In this document: positions 45,099 through 54,261 of the stretch, piece after piece
How positions within the stretch are numbered: the stretch's first letter is position 1
Layout: each line of letters begins with the position of its first letter
Source of the DNA: Pseudogulbenkiania sp. MAI-1
Lineage (GTDB): Bacteria; Pseudomonadota; Gammaproteobacteria; Burkholderiales; Chromobacteriaceae
Direction: 5' to 3'
Assembly (NCBI RefSeq): GCF_000527175.1
Contig: NZ_AZUR01000001.1
Span: 655,011 to 719,010, forward strand
DNA length: 64,000 nt
The notes under the pieces: generated by a model
What the model was told of the DNA's origin: nothing
What the model saw: the letters and a program-made list of their open reading frames with translations, nothing else
The model's database searches: none
Made by a program: the position numbers and the translations under genes

Positions 45099-45875
45099 TC
45101 AGGCCATGATGTGGAAGCCGCCGTCGACGTAGAAGGTGTCGCCGGTCAGCGCGCGGGCCGCGTCCGAGATCAGGAAGGCGCAGGTCTGGCCGACGTCCTC
45201 GATGTCCACCAGCCGGTTCTGCGGCGCACGCTCGATGGCGTCGTCGATCAGCTGGTCGAAGTGGGCGATGCCGGAGGCGGCGCGGGTCTTCAGCGGCCCC
45301 GGCGACACCGCGTGCACGCGGATGCCCTTGTTGCCCAGCTCGTGCGCCAGGTAGCGCGTGGCGCTCTCCAGCGCGGCCTTCACCGGTCCCATGATATTGT
45401 AGTTCTCCACCACCTTGTCGGCGCCGTAATAGCTCATCGTGATCAGCGTGCCGCCGTGCTTCATGCGCGGCTCGGCCAGCCGTGCGGTCTCGATGAAGGA
45501 ATAGCACGACACCCGCATCGCCTGCTGGAAACCTTCCAGCGACACGTCGGTGACGCGGCCGTGCAGGTCCTCCATCGGGCAGAAGGCGATCGAGTGGATG
45601 ACGAAGTCGAGCCCGCCCCACTCCTCATCGATGGCGTCGAACACCGCGTCGAGCTGGCCCGGCTGCTCCACGTCGAGCGGCAGGATCAGCGGCGACTGCA
45701 ACGTTTCCGCCAGCGGCCGCACGTATTTCTCGGCCTTCTCGTTGAGATAGGTGACGGCACACTCCGCTCCCAGCGCCTTCAACACGCGGGCGCAGCCGTA
45801 GGCGATACTATGCTCGTTGGCGATGCCGATGATCAGGCCCTTCTTGCCGGCGAGCGGTGACTGAATGCTTTGCAT
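45099..45875 (-). CDS. fabI: Enoyl-[acyl-carrier-protein] reductase FabI (NADH)
   Basis: This 258-residue enzyme catalyses the last reduction in each fatty-acid elongation cycle. It has the N-terminal nucleotide-binding GLIIGIANEHSIAYG, the active-site pair in SYYGADKVVENYNIMGPVKA (Y-x6-K arrangement) and the C-terminal GDTFYVDGGFHIMA. Length is typical. It is the first gene of fabI–phosphotransacylase–ackA on the minus strand, with close spacing throughout. Confidence 0.95.
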   Translation of the reverse strand: MQSIQSPLAGKKGLIIGIANEHSIAYGCARVLKALGAECAVTYLNEKAEKYVRPLAETLQSPLILPLDVEQPGQLDAVFDAIDEEWGGLDFVIHSIAFCPMEDLHGRVTDVSLEGFQQAMRVSCYSFIETARLAEPRMKHGGTLITMSYYGADKVVENYNIMGPVKAALESATRYLAHELGNKGIRVHAVSPGPLKTRAASGIAHFDQLIDDAIERAPQNRLVDIEDVGQTCAFLISDAARALTGDTFYVDGGFHIMA

Positions 45876-45958
45876 GGGTTTTTGCTCCCTGTATGCAGAA
45901 TGGGTTCAGAGGACAGCTTCGCCGTGTGGGATTGCGGTGGTGTGACGAAACAGTATTT

Positions 45959-45986
45959 TTGTGTTGCACTGGCAGTCGGATATAAT
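45959..45986 (+). promoter_or_regulatory. Candidate promoter of fmdB–DUF502–aspS
   Basis: A perfect TATAAT at 45981–45986 has TTGTGT 16 bases upstream. It is about 134 bases before the fmdB-like start codon. No gene is seen in the 245-base spacer 45876–46120. Confidence 0.55.
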
Positions 45987-46120
45987 CACCCGTTTGTGAA
46001 CAGCTGCTTGCGTTGTGGCGGGAATGTCCCCACCTGACCCGAAGCCAGGCTTGGTAAGCTTCAACTGTAGCAAGAAACATGCCGTCTATGCCATTGTCAA
46101 TGGCGGGCGAGGAGAGAAAC

Positions 46121-46369
46121 ATGCCGATTTACGCATACCGTTGCGATGCCTGCGGGGTCGCCAAGGAACACCTGCAGAAGATGAGCGATGCGCCGATTGC
46201 GGCCTGTCCCGAGTGCGGCAGCGCCGACTACCGCAAGCAATTGACGGCGGCGGGATTCCAGCTCAAGGGCTCGGGCTGGTACGCCACCGACTTCAAGAAC
46301 AGCAGCTCCCCGGCGCCGTCCGGCGGCGGCCACAGCTGCGGTACCGGCGGTTGCGGTAGCTGTAATTGA
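46121..46369 (+). CDS. FmdB-family zinc-ribbon protein
   Basis: This 82-residue protein has a CxxC…CxxC zinc ribbon (YRCDACG, then CPECGS) as in the FmdB regulatory-protein family. The tail is Gly/Ser/Cys-rich (SCGTGGCGSCN) and could bind metal. AGGAGAG precedes ATG 46121. Its stop overlaps the next start by one base. The fmdB–DUF502–aspS order is conserved in many betaproteobacteria. Its function is not established. Confidence 0.88.
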   Translation: MPIYAYRCDACGVAKEHLQKMSDAPIAACPECGSADYRKQLTAAGFQLKGSGWYATDFKNSSSPAPSGGGHSCGTGGCGSCN

Positions 46370-46992
46370 TGGCGCGTCTGCATCTCAATTTCAAGGGCCA
46401 TCTCGTCACCGGCCTGTTGATCTGGCTGCCGGTGGCGGTGACGCTGTGGGTGCTGAACCTGATCATCAGCACGCTGGATCAGACTCTCACCCTGCTGCCG
46501 GAAAACTGGCGTCCCGAGGCGCTGATCGGCTTCCACATCCCCGGCTTGGGCGTGGTGCTGTCGGTGCTGATCCTGCTCGGCACCGGCATCCTCGCCGCCA
46601 ACGTGCTGGGGCAGCGCCTGTTCAGCTTCTGGGATGCGCTGATCTCGCGCACCCCGGTGGTCAAGTCGATCTACAGCAGCGTCAAGCAGGTCAGCGACAC
46701 GCTGCTGTCCGACTCCGGCCAGGCTTTCCGCCAGGCCCTGCTGGTGCAGTTTCCGCATCAGGGCGCCTGGACCGTGGCGTTCCAGACCGGTACGCCGGCG
46801 GCCGACGTGACGGCCCACCTGGACGGCGAGGAATACGTCAGCGTGTACGTGCCGACCACGCCCAACCCGACTTCGGGCTACTTCATCATGGTGCCCAAGA
46901 AGGACACGCGCGAGCTCAACATGAGCGTGGATGCCGCGCTGAAGTACGTGATTTCCATGGGGGTGGTGGCCCCCCCGGGCAAGGACGAATAA
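46369..46992 (+). CDS. DUF502-family membrane protein
   Basis: This 207-residue protein has two membrane helices (TGLLIWLPVAVTLWVLNLII near 11–30 and VVLSVLILLGTGILAANV near 62–80), then a soluble part with VKSIYSSVKQVSDTL and VPTTPNPTSGYFIMVP, both hallmarks of DUF502. The biochemical role is unknown. ATG 46369 overlaps the fmdB-like stop (TGATG), so they are translationally coupled. aspS follows after 112 bases. Confidence 0.9.
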   Translation: MARLHLNFKGHLVTGLLIWLPVAVTLWVLNLIISTLDQTLTLLPENWRPEALIGFHIPGLGVVLSVLILLGTGILAANVLGQRLFSFWDALISRTPVVKSIYSSVKQVSDTLLSDSGQAFRQALLVQFPHQGAWTVAFQTGTPAADVTAHLDGEEYVSVYVPTTPNPTSGYFIMVPKKDTRELNMSVDAALKYVISMGVVAPPGKDE

Positions 46993-47104
46993 GGGCCTCG
47001 CTCCACGGCGGCTGCGCCTTCACGCCCCTGGTCGGGCAGCTGGGCGGGCCGTGGAAGCAGGCCTCGAAGCTTTACCGAAATTTTACGATTGAATTCAGGA
47101 TATT

Positions 47105-48907
47105 ATGCGAACCAACTATTGCGGGCTGATTGACAAGGCCTATCTCGGCCAGACCGTCACGGTGAAGGGCTGGGTGCATCGCCGTCGCGACCACGGCGGC
47201 GTGATTTTCATCGACCTGCGCGACCGCGAAGGCCTGGTGCAGGTGGTGATCGATCCGGACACCCCGGAGGCGTTCAAGCTGGCCGACAGCAGCCGCCACG
47301 AATACGTGCTGGCCATCACCGGCCTGGTGCGCGAGCGCCCGGCCGGCACCGCCAACCCCCACCTGATTTCCGGTGAGATCGAAATCCTGGCCAAGGACAT
47401 CGAGATCCTGAACACGGCCGCCACCCCGCCGTTCCAGATCGACGACGAGAACCTGTCGGAAAACGTGCGTCTGACCCACCGCGTGATCGATCTGCGCCGC
47501 CCGCAAATGCAGAAGAACCTGCGCCTGCGCTACAAGGTGGCGATGGGCGTGCGCCAGTACCTCGACCAGCAGGGCTTCATCGACATCGAGACCCCGATGC
47601 TGACCCGCTCCACCCCGGAAGGCGCCCGCGACTACCTGGTGCCGTCCCGCGTGCATCCGGGCGAGTTCTTCGCGCTGCCGCAGTCGCCGCAGCTCTTCAA
47701 GCAGCTCCTGATGGTGGCCGGCTTCGACCGCTACTACCAGATCACCAAGTGCTTCCGCGACGAAGACCTGCGTGCCGACCGCCAGCCGGAATTCACCCAG
47801 ATCGACCTGGAAACCTCGTTCCTGAACGAGGACCAGATCATGGACATCACCGAGGGCATGACGCGCCAGATCTTCCGCGACGTGATGGGCGTGGAACTGG
47901 GCGACTTCCCGCGCATGAGCTACGCCGACGCCATGCACTACTACGGCTCCGACAAGCCGGACATGCGCGTCAGCCTACAGTTCACCGAACTGACCGATCT
48001 GATGAAGACCGAGGAGTTCAAGGTGTTCCGCGGTGCCGCCGACCTGCCGAACGGCCGTGTCGTGGCGCTGCGCGTGCCGGGCGGCGCGTCGCTCTCCCGC
48101 AAGGAGATCGACGACTACACCCAGTTCGTCGGCATCTACGGCGCCAAGGGCCTGGCCTACATCAAGGTCAACGACAAGAGCAAGATCACCAACGACGAGA
48201 ACAGCGGCCTGCAGTCGCCGATCGTCAAGTTCCTGTCGGTGAACGCTCTCAATGAAATCATGGCGCGCACCGGCGCCGACAATGGCGACATCATCTTCTT
48301 CGGCGCCGACAAGGCCAAGGTGGTGAACGAGGCGATCGGCGCGCTGCGCATCAAGATCGGCCACGAGCGCGGCCTGGCCGGCGGCTACTTCGTCAAGGAA
48401 TGGCGCCCGCTGTGGGTGGTCGACTTCCCGATGTTCGAGTACGACGAGGACGACGACCGCTGGACCGCCTGCCACCATCCGTTCACCAGCCCGAAACCGG
48501 GCCACGAGGACCTGATGGACAGCAACCCGGGCGCCTGCCTGGCGCGCGCCTACGACATGGTGCTCAACGGCTGGGAAATCGGTGGCGGCTCGGTGCGTAT
48601 CCACCGTGCCGAGGTGCAGGAGAAGGTATTCGGTGCGCTGAAGATCACCCCGGAAGAACAGCAGAACAAGTTCGGCTTCCTGCTCGACAACCTCAAGTTC
48701 GGCGCGCCGCCGCACGGCGGCCTGGCCTTCGGCCTCGACCGTCTGGTGACCCTGATGGCCGGCGCCGAGTCGATCCGCGACGTGATCGCCTTCCCGAAGA
48801 CCCAACGTGCACAGTGTCTGTTGACCAACGCGCCGGGCGCGGTGGACGAGAAGCAGCTGCGCGAGCTCAACCTGCGCCTGCGTCAGAAGACCGACGCCAA
48901 GGCCTGA
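47105..48907 (+). CDS. aspS: Aspartyl-tRNA synthetase
   Basis: This 600-residue class IIb synthetase has an N-terminal OB-fold anticodon domain (VKGWVHRRRDHGGVIFIDLRD). The catalytic core includes motif 2 near 215–230 (ITKCFRDEDLRADRQPEFTQ), a bacterial GAD insert domain in the middle, and motif 3 near 530 (GLAFGLDRLVTLMAG). Length is normal for the bacterial type. Whether it is discriminating (Asp only) or also charges tRNA-Asn cannot be told from the window. Confidence 0.96.
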   Translation: MRTNYCGLIDKAYLGQTVTVKGWVHRRRDHGGVIFIDLRDREGLVQVVIDPDTPEAFKLADSSRHEYVLAITGLVRERPAGTANPHLISGEIEILAKDIEILNTAATPPFQIDDENLSENVRLTHRVIDLRRPQMQKNLRLRYKVAMGVRQYLDQQGFIDIETPMLTRSTPEGARDYLVPSRVHPGEFFALPQSPQLFKQLLMVAGFDRYYQITKCFRDEDLRADRQPEFTQIDLETSFLNEDQIMDITEGMTRQIFRDVMGVELGDFPRMSYADAMHYYGSDKPDMRVSLQFTELTDLMKTEEFKVFRGAADLPNGRVVALRVPGGASLSRKEIDDYTQFVGIYGAKGLAYIKVNDKSKITNDENSGLQSPIVKFLSVNALNEIMARTGADNGDIIFFGADKAKVVNEAIGALRIKIGHERGLAGGYFVKEWRPLWVVDFPMFEYDEDDDRWTACHHPFTSPKPGHEDLMDSNPGACLARAYDMVLNGWEIGGGSVRIHRAEVQEKVFGALKITPEEQQNKFGFLLDNLKFGAPPHGGLAFGLDRLVTLMAGAESIRDVIAFPKTQRAQCLLTNAPGAVDEKQLRELNLRLRQKTDAKA

Positions 48908-48925
48908 GCGGTCGGGTGAGGCAAC

Positions 48926-48953
48926 AACGGGAGCCCAGGCTCCCGTTTTTCTT
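48926..48953 (+). terminator. Rho-independent terminator of aspS
   Basis: A 10-bp stem AACGGGAGCC / GGCTCCCGTT with a very short loop is followed by TTTCTTTT, 18 bases past the stop. The remaining spacer to ahpC (48954–49191) shows no gene. Confidence 0.9.
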
Positions 48954-49191
48954 TTATGCGCTTGGCACGCGGACCTGGCTTGAAAAATACCTCGCCTGCC
49001 ACCAGAAACAAAAAATACGCTTTTGCAGGGCGGGCGCAGGTTTTGTTCTGCTGATTGAAAAACTCAATCGCTCCCATATGGAATTCCAATTGGCGGTCGC
49101 CGCGTCCCCTGATTTATAAAGCCACGCGTTGACGATGGCCGCCCGCTCCTGGCGGACGGTCCATACTGTGATGACCTGAAAGGAGCATTCC

Positions 49192-49809
49192 ATGGCTGTA
49201 CTGGTAGGCAAACAAGCCCCGTTCTTTGATTCCGCCGAGAAGACCTTCGCCGCTGTGCAGGGCGATGGCCAGATCGTTGAAAACTTCAACTTCAAGAACG
49301 CTACCGCCGGCAAATACGCCGTGGTGTTCTTCTACCCGCTGGACTTCACCTTCGTCTGCCCGTCCGAGCTGATCGCCTTCGATCATCGCCTGGAAGAGTT
49401 CAAGAAGCGCAACGTGGAAGTGATCGGCGTGTCGATCGACAGCCACTTCACCCACAACGCCTGGCGCAACACGCCGGTGGACAAGGGCGGCATCGGCCAG
49501 GTCGGCTATACCCTGGTGGCCGACCTGCAGCACGAACTGTGCAAGGCCTATGACGTGGAAGCCGAGGGCGGCGTGGCCTTCCGTGGCACCTTCCTGATCG
49601 ACAAGAGCGGCGTGGTGCAGCACCAGGTGGTGAACAACCTGCCGCTGGGCCGCAACATCGACGAAGCCCTGCGCATGGTCGACGCCCTGCAGTTCTTCGA
49701 AGAAAACGGCGAAGTGTGCCCGGCCGGCTGGAGCAAGGGCAAGAAGGGCATGCAGGCCAGCCCGGAAGGCGTGGCCGCTTATCTGGCGGAGAACGCCAAG
49801 GAGCTGTAA
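49192..49809 (+). CDS. ahpC: Typical 2-Cys peroxiredoxin (AhpC-like)
   Basis: This 205-residue peroxidase reduces hydrogen peroxide, organic peroxides or peroxynitrite. The peroxidatic cysteine is C56 (DFTFVCPSE) and the resolving cysteine is C176 (GEVCPAGW). GGIG near 100 is present, and the C-terminal segment reads YLAEN where the hyperoxidation-sensitive motif would have YF. It is of the Prx1/AhpC class rather than AhpE or BCP. AAGGAG precedes the ATG. No AhpF is adjacent; the reductant is unknown. Confidence 0.93.
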   Translation: MAVLVGKQAPFFDSAEKTFAAVQGDGQIVENFNFKNATAGKYAVVFFYPLDFTFVCPSELIAFDHRLEEFKKRNVEVIGVSIDSHFTHNAWRNTPVDKGGIGQVGYTLVADLQHELCKAYDVEAEGGVAFRGTFLIDKSGVVQHQVVNNLPLGRNIDEALRMVDALQFFEENGEVCPAGWSKGKKGMQASPEGVAAYLAENAKEL

Positions 49810-49830
49810 TCCGCCCTGCGGAAGACGCCC

Positions 49831-49868
49831 ACAAAAAAACCCCGCAGCGTGCTGCGGGGTTTTTTTGT
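49831..49868. terminator. Bidirectional terminator between ahpC and tesA
   Basis: This is a long perfect palindrome, ACAAAAAAACCCCGCAGC / GCTGCGGGGTTTTTTTGT, with T-runs on both strands. It serves both convergent genes. Confidence 0.95.
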
Positions 49869-49884
49869 GCCAGCCGCTTCCGTT

Positions 49885-50472
49885 TCAGGACAGCGGCAGC
49901 TTGGCGCGCACCGTCTCCATCATGCGCGGCTGCACCTCGGCGCCCGGGTGGATGCCGTCGGGCTGGAACTTGCTGGCGTCGGCCTCGAAGTCGGCCATCA
50001 GGCGCGGCACGTAGCTGAGCGTGTACTGCTGGGCCAGCGTCTCGTAGACCGCGCGGAACTCGTTGCGGTATTTCGGGCCATAGTTGGGGGGCAGGATCAG
50101 GCCGACCAGCAGTACTTGCGCCTTGTTCTGCCTGGCCAGCCGGATCATCTGCTCCAGGTTGTTCCTCATCTCGGTGAGCGGCAGCCCCCTCAGGCCGTCG
50201 TTGGCGCCCAGTTCCAGCACCACCACGTCGGGGCGATGGCGCTTGAGCGCGGCGGGCAGGCGGGACAGTCCGCCGGCGGTGGTTTCGCCCGACACACTGG
50301 CATTGATCACCCGGTGGCGCGGTGCCAGACTGTGTTCCAGCAGCGCGACCCAGCCCTGGCCCGGTGCCAGTCCGTAGCCGGCCGAGAGGCTATCGCCGAA
50401 TACCAGTACCGTGGCGGCCTGCAGCGGCAGGGCCATCAACAACAATGCGATCAGACGCAGATAACGAATCAT
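49885..50472 (-). CDS. tesA: Multifunctional acyl-CoA thioesterase I / arylesterase TesA
   Basis: This 195-residue periplasmic SGNH hydrolase has a signal peptide (MIRYLRLIALLLMALPLQA), block I with the nucleophile serine in VFGDSLSAGYG, block III GANDGLRG and block V DGIHPGAE with Asp and His. E. coli TesA hydrolyses acyl-CoAs, esters and lysophospholipids. It is divergent from ybbA, as in E. coli; here the two ATG codons share the palindrome CATG at 50470–50473. A longer N-terminus would extend into ybbA. Confidence 0.93.
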   Translation of the reverse strand: MIRYLRLIALLLMALPLQAATVLVFGDSLSAGYGLAPGQGWVALLEHSLAPRHRVINASVSGETTAGGLSRLPAALKRHRPDVVVLELGANDGLRGLPLTEMRNNLEQMIRLARQNKAQVLLVGLILPPNYGPKYRNEFRAVYETLAQQYTLSYVPRLMADFEADASKFQPDGIHPGAEVQPRMMETVRAKLPLS

Positions 50473-51166
50473 GCTCACTTCCATCGATGACAAGGCGGTA
50501 TTGTCCGCCGTGGAGATCGCCAAGCAGGTGGAGTTTCACGGCGAATCGCTCTCCATCCTGCGCTCTGCCAGTCTGACCTTGTACGAGGGCGAAAGTGTCG
50601 CCATCGTCGGGGCATCCGGTTCCGGCAAGTCGACGCTGCTGTCGCTGCTGGCCGGGCTCGACCACCCCTCGGCCGGCGACGTGGCGCTGTTCGGGCAATC
50701 GCTGACGCGGCTGTCCGAGGACGACCGCGCCCGCCTGCGCCGCGACAAGGTCGGCTTCGTGTTCCAGAACTTTCAGCTTATGCCACAACTGACGGCGCTG
50801 GAAAACGTCATGCTGCCGCTCGAGCTAGCCGGCCGGCGCGACGCGCGCGAGGCCGCCCGCGCCATGCTGGAGCGGGTCGGGCTGGGACAACGGCTGCAGC
50901 ATTATCCGCGCCACCTGTCCGGCGGCGAGCAGCAGCGCGTGGCGCTGGCGCGCGCCTTCGTCATCGAACCTCTGCTGCTGTTCGCCGACGAGCCGACCGG
51001 TAACCTCGACCCGGCCACCGGCCGCCAGATCATCGACCTGCTGTTCCAGCTCAACGCCGAGCAGGGCACCGCCCTGGTGCTGGTGACGCACGACAGCGAG
51101 CTGGCAGGGCGCTGCGACGCGATCTACCGGCTGGTGGACGGCAAGCTGAACGGAGTCGGGCGATGA
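50471..51166 (+). CDS. ybbA: ABC transporter ATP-binding protein YbbA (LolD/MacB-like)
   Basis: This 231-residue ATPase has Walker A GASGSGKST near 51, signature LSGGEQQRVALAR near 151 and Walker B LLFADEPTGNLD near 172, typical of the lipoprotein-release/MacB type. ATG 50471 gives a length matching E. coli YbbA (228 residues). It overlaps the permease gene by four bases. It works with the large FtsX-like permease that follows; the substrate is unknown. The shared position with tesA is conserved with E. coli. Confidence 0.9.
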   Translation: MLTSIDDKAVLSAVEIAKQVEFHGESLSILRSASLTLYEGESVAIVGASGSGKSTLLSLLAGLDHPSAGDVALFGQSLTRLSEDDRARLRRDKVGFVFQNFQLMPQLTALENVMLPLELAGRRDAREAARAMLERVGLGQRLQHYPRHLSGGEQQRVALARAFVIEPLLLFADEPTGNLDPATGRQIIDLLFQLNAEQGTALVLVTHDSELAGRCDAIYRLVDGKLNGVGR

Positions 51167-53649
51167 CGATTTGGCGACGCTGGCGACTGGCCTGGCGCTT
51201 CACCCGCCGCGAACTGGTGGCGGGCGAGCTGACCATCCTCGGCCTGGCGCTGCTGGTGGCGGTAGCGGCGATGAGCAGCGTGGCCTTCTTCTCCGACCGT
51301 GTCGACCGCGCTCTGACCGAGCACGCCAACCAGCTGCTGGCCGCCGACCTGGTGCTCAACGGCAACGAGCCGGCAGCGCCGGCGATCCGTGCTGAGGCGC
51401 GCAAGCGTGGACTGGTACAGGCCGAGAACGTCAGCTTCCCGTCCATGGTGTTCGCCAACGAGCAGGCGGTGCTGGCCACCTTCAAGGCGGTCACCGACAA
51501 CTACCCGCTGCGCGGCGAGGTCAGCGTCAGGCTGGCCAAAGGCGGCCAGAAGCAGGGCGCGCTGCGTCCGGCGCCGGGCACCGCCTGGGCCGACGCCCGG
51601 CTGATCAGCCGGCTCAAGCTCAAGCTCGGTGACACGCTCGAGGTGGGCAACGCGCGGCTGACGCTGGCGGGTGAAATTCTGCGTGAGCCGGACGGCACGC
51701 TCGATATCTACAACTTCGTCCCGCGCCTGATGTTCAACCATGCCGACCTCGCCGCCACCGGCCTGGTGCAGCAGGGAAGCCGGCTGCGCTGGCGGCTGAT
51801 GTTGGCCGGTGACGGCAAGGCCGTCGCCCAGTTCCGCGCTTGGCTGCAGCCGCAGTTGAAGAGCGGCATGCGGCTGGAGAGTATCGAGGAGGCGCGTCCC
51901 GAAATCCGCACTGCGCTCGAGCGCGCGCGCCGTTTCCTCGGCCTGTCCGCCATGCTGACGGTGGCGCTGGCCGCCGCCGCCGTGGGCATGGCGGTGCGCC
52001 GCTACCTGGCGCGGCACTGGCAGCCGGTGGCGGTGCTGCGTTGCCTGGGGCTTAGCGCCAACGAGGTGTGGGGGCTGTTCTCCGGCTTGTTCCTGCTGCT
52101 CGCGCTGCTGGCCGGCGGGCTCGGCACGGTGGCCGGCTACGCCTTGCAAAGCGCGCTGATGCAGCTGGCCCGCCAGTGGGTCGGCGGCTTGCTGCCCGCG
52201 CCCGGCCTGCTGCCGTGGCTGACCGGGCCGCTGTCGGCGCTGGTGTTGCTGCTGGGGCTCGCCTTGCCACCCTTGCTGACCCTGCGCCAGGTGCCGCCGT
52301 TGGCGGTGCTGCGCGACGAGCTGCGCCCGTCGCCGCCCAGCCGTCTGGCGCCGCTGGCGGCGGTGGCCGCGCTGTTGGCGCTCACGGCCTGGCAGGTGGG
52401 CGATCTGACTCTGGCCGGCTGGCTGCTTGGCAGCATGGCCGGTTTTCTCGCCTCGGTGGGGCTGGTGGCGTTCGGTGCGGTGTGGCTGATGCGCCGTCTG
52501 CCAACCGGCGCTCGCGTCGGCTGGCGCTTCGGTATCGCCAACATGGCGCGCCGGCCCTGGCTGGCGGTGATCCAGATCGTGGCCTTGTCGGTGGGGCTGA
52601 TGGCGCTGTTGACGCTGACCGTGGTGCGTAGCGACCTGATCGCCGCCTGGCAGCAGAGCGTACCGGCCGATGCACCCAACAAGTTCGTCATCAATATTCA
52701 GCCGGCCCAGCTCGAACCGTTCAAGGGGACCTTCGTCGGTCACGCCTTGCCGGCGCCGGAACTGTCGCCGATGGTGCGGGCGCGCCTTACCGCCATCAAC
52801 GGCCAGCCGGTGCAGCCGTCGTCCTATGCCTCGGAGCAGGCGCAGCGCCTGGCCGAGCGCGAGTTCAACCTGTCCTGGCGAGACACTCTGCCATCCGGCA
52901 ATCGCGTCAGCGCCGGACAGTGGTGGGGTGAGCGGGCGCGGCCCCAGTTCTCGGTCGAGCAGGGGCTGGCCGAGACGCTGGGCATCCGCCTCGGCGACCA
53001 CCTGACCTTCAACATCGGCGGCACGCCGTACGAGGCCCAGGCCACCAGCCTGCGCAAGGTGTCGTGGGACAGCTTCCGCGTCAATTTCTTCGTGGTGGCG
53101 CCACCGAACTGGTTTGCTGATCAGCCGGCGAGCTACATCACCAGCTTCCGCCTGGCGGAGGCCGACGAGGACTTCGTCAACCAGCTGGTGGCGCAATTCC
53201 CCAATATCACCGTGATCGACGTCAGCGCCATCCTCGCCGAGGTGCGCAGCATGGTCGATCAGCTGTCGCGCGCCGTCGAGGCCCTGTTCGTGCTGGCGCT
53301 GGTGGCCGGTGTGCTGGTGTTGTGGGCGGCGCTGGCCTCGACGCGCGACGAGCGGCTGTTCGACGTCGGCCTGATGCGGGCGTTGGGTGCCTCGCGCTTG
53401 CAGGTGCGCAGCGTGGTGCTGGCCGAATTGATGTGGCTGGGCGCGCTGACCGGCCTGATGGCGGCGCTGGGGGCGACGGCGATTGGCGCCATCGCCGCGG
53501 TCAAGCTTTTCAACCTGCCGCTGGTGATCAACCCGTGGCTGTTGCCGCTCGGCGTGATCAGCGGCATGCTGGTGGTCGGCCTGGCCGGCTGGCCGCTGGT
53601 GCGGCGCGTGACGCGGAGTGCGCCGGCAGCGGTGCTGCGGGCATTGTGA
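51163..53649 (+). CDS. ybbP: FtsX/MacB-like ABC permease YbbP
   Basis: This 828-residue inner-membrane protein has an N-terminal helix near 20–40, a large periplasmic domain, and clusters of helices at about 265–300, 310–345, 360–385 and near the C-terminus. The duplicated FtsX-domain arrangement puts membrane triplets in the middle and at the end. Conserved-looking segments are LPPLLTLRQVPPLAVLRDEL and ALASTRDERLFDVGLMRALG. It is the YbbP partner of the ATPase with which it overlaps (ATGA). Transport of lipid or lipoprotein-like cargo is suspected for the family but not shown. Confidence 0.9.
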   Translation: MTIWRRWRLAWRFTRRELVAGELTILGLALLVAVAAMSSVAFFSDRVDRALTEHANQLLAADLVLNGNEPAAPAIRAEARKRGLVQAENVSFPSMVFANEQAVLATFKAVTDNYPLRGEVSVRLAKGGQKQGALRPAPGTAWADARLISRLKLKLGDTLEVGNARLTLAGEILREPDGTLDIYNFVPRLMFNHADLAATGLVQQGSRLRWRLMLAGDGKAVAQFRAWLQPQLKSGMRLESIEEARPEIRTALERARRFLGLSAMLTVALAAAAVGMAVRRYLARHWQPVAVLRCLGLSANEVWGLFSGLFLLLALLAGGLGTVAGYALQSALMQLARQWVGGLLPAPGLLPWLTGPLSALVLLLGLALPPLLTLRQVPPLAVLRDELRPSPPSRLAPLAAVAALLALTAWQVGDLTLAGWLLGSMAGFLASVGLVAFGAVWLMRRLPTGARVGWRFGIANMARRPWLAVIQIVALSVGLMALLTLTVVRSDLIAAWQQSVPADAPNKFVINIQPAQLEPFKGTFVGHALPAPELSPMVRARLTAINGQPVQPSSYASEQAQRLAEREFNLSWRDTLPSGNRVSAGQWWGERARPQFSVEQGLAETLGIRLGDHLTFNIGGTPYEAQATSLRKVSWDSFRVNFFVVAPPNWFADQPASYITSFRLAEADEDFVNQLVAQFPNITVIDVSAILAEVRSMVDQLSRAVEALFVLALVAGVLVLWAALASTRDERLFDVGLMRALGASRLQVRSVVLAELMWLGALTGLMAALGATAIGAIAAVKLFNLPLVINPWLLPLGVISGMLVVGLAGWPLVRRVTRSAPAAVLRAL

Positions 53650-53733
53650 GTCAGTGTTTGGCGGCCAGGGCAGGAGACGAACCAGAATACGCTCGCCGTC
53701 CCTGAAGGGACGGCAGGGCGAGGGGAGACAAGA

Positions 53734-54261
53734 ATGGATGCTGCGGTACTGGCGGGTATGGCCAAATGGCCCAACGTCCCGGCCGTGTTCGGCTGGCTCA
53801 GGCTCGATGCGCGCGGGCAGTGGTGGCTGCGCGAGGAGCGGCTCGAGCATGCCGTCATGGTCGAGTTCTTCAACCGCAATTACAGCCGCGACGCCCACGG
53901 GCGCTATTACGTGCAGAACGGCCCGCAGAAAGTCTACGTGGCGCTCGACAAGGCGCCGTTCGTGGCGCGCCTGGAGGAGAGCGGCTGGCGCACCGTGCCC
54001 TATACCGAGGACGACCGTTCGCGCACCGTCTACCTGACCCCGGCCGGTGAACTGTACCTGGAAATCGGCGGCGAACTGGCGCTGGTGGACGACCGCGACC
54101 TGCCCGCCATCAGCCGCGCCTTTCCGGCGGACTGGGACGGCTCGCCGGCCAAGCTGCCCGCCACGGTGGTACTGGCGGGGCAGCAACTGCCGCTGATCGT
54201 CATCGAGCCGGCTGCGTTGCTGGCCCGTTACGGCGTCGACTGCTGCCCCTCTGCGCGGTAG
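53734..54261 (+). CDS. Conserved hypothetical protein of unknown function
   Basis: This 175-residue soluble protein has no signal peptide or membrane helix. It begins MDAAVLAGMAKWPNVPAVFGW and contains RYYVQNGPQKVYVAL and TVYLTPAGELYLEIGGE; the pattern looks like a single alpha/beta domain. I believe it belongs to a small betaproteobacterial family listed as a DUF (perhaps DUF2946), but this is from memory. It ends in DCCPSAR and overlaps the 3' end of the convergent MFS gene by 34 bases. It follows ybbP by 84 bases on the same strand. Confidence 0.7.
   Translation: MDAAVLAGMAKWPNVPAVFGWLRLDARGQWWLREERLEHAVMVEFFNRNYSRDAHGRYYVQNGPQKVYVALDKAPFVARLEESGWRTVPYTEDDRSRTVYLTPAGELYLEIGGELALVDDRDLPAISRAFPADWDGSPAKLPATVVLAGQQLPLIVIEPAALLARYGVDCCPSAR

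Noticed and set aside
45808..46122. A 104-codon minus-strand frame overlapping the start of fabI
   Set aside because: It covers the divergent promoter region and the fabI N-terminus in another frame, with no recognisable product.
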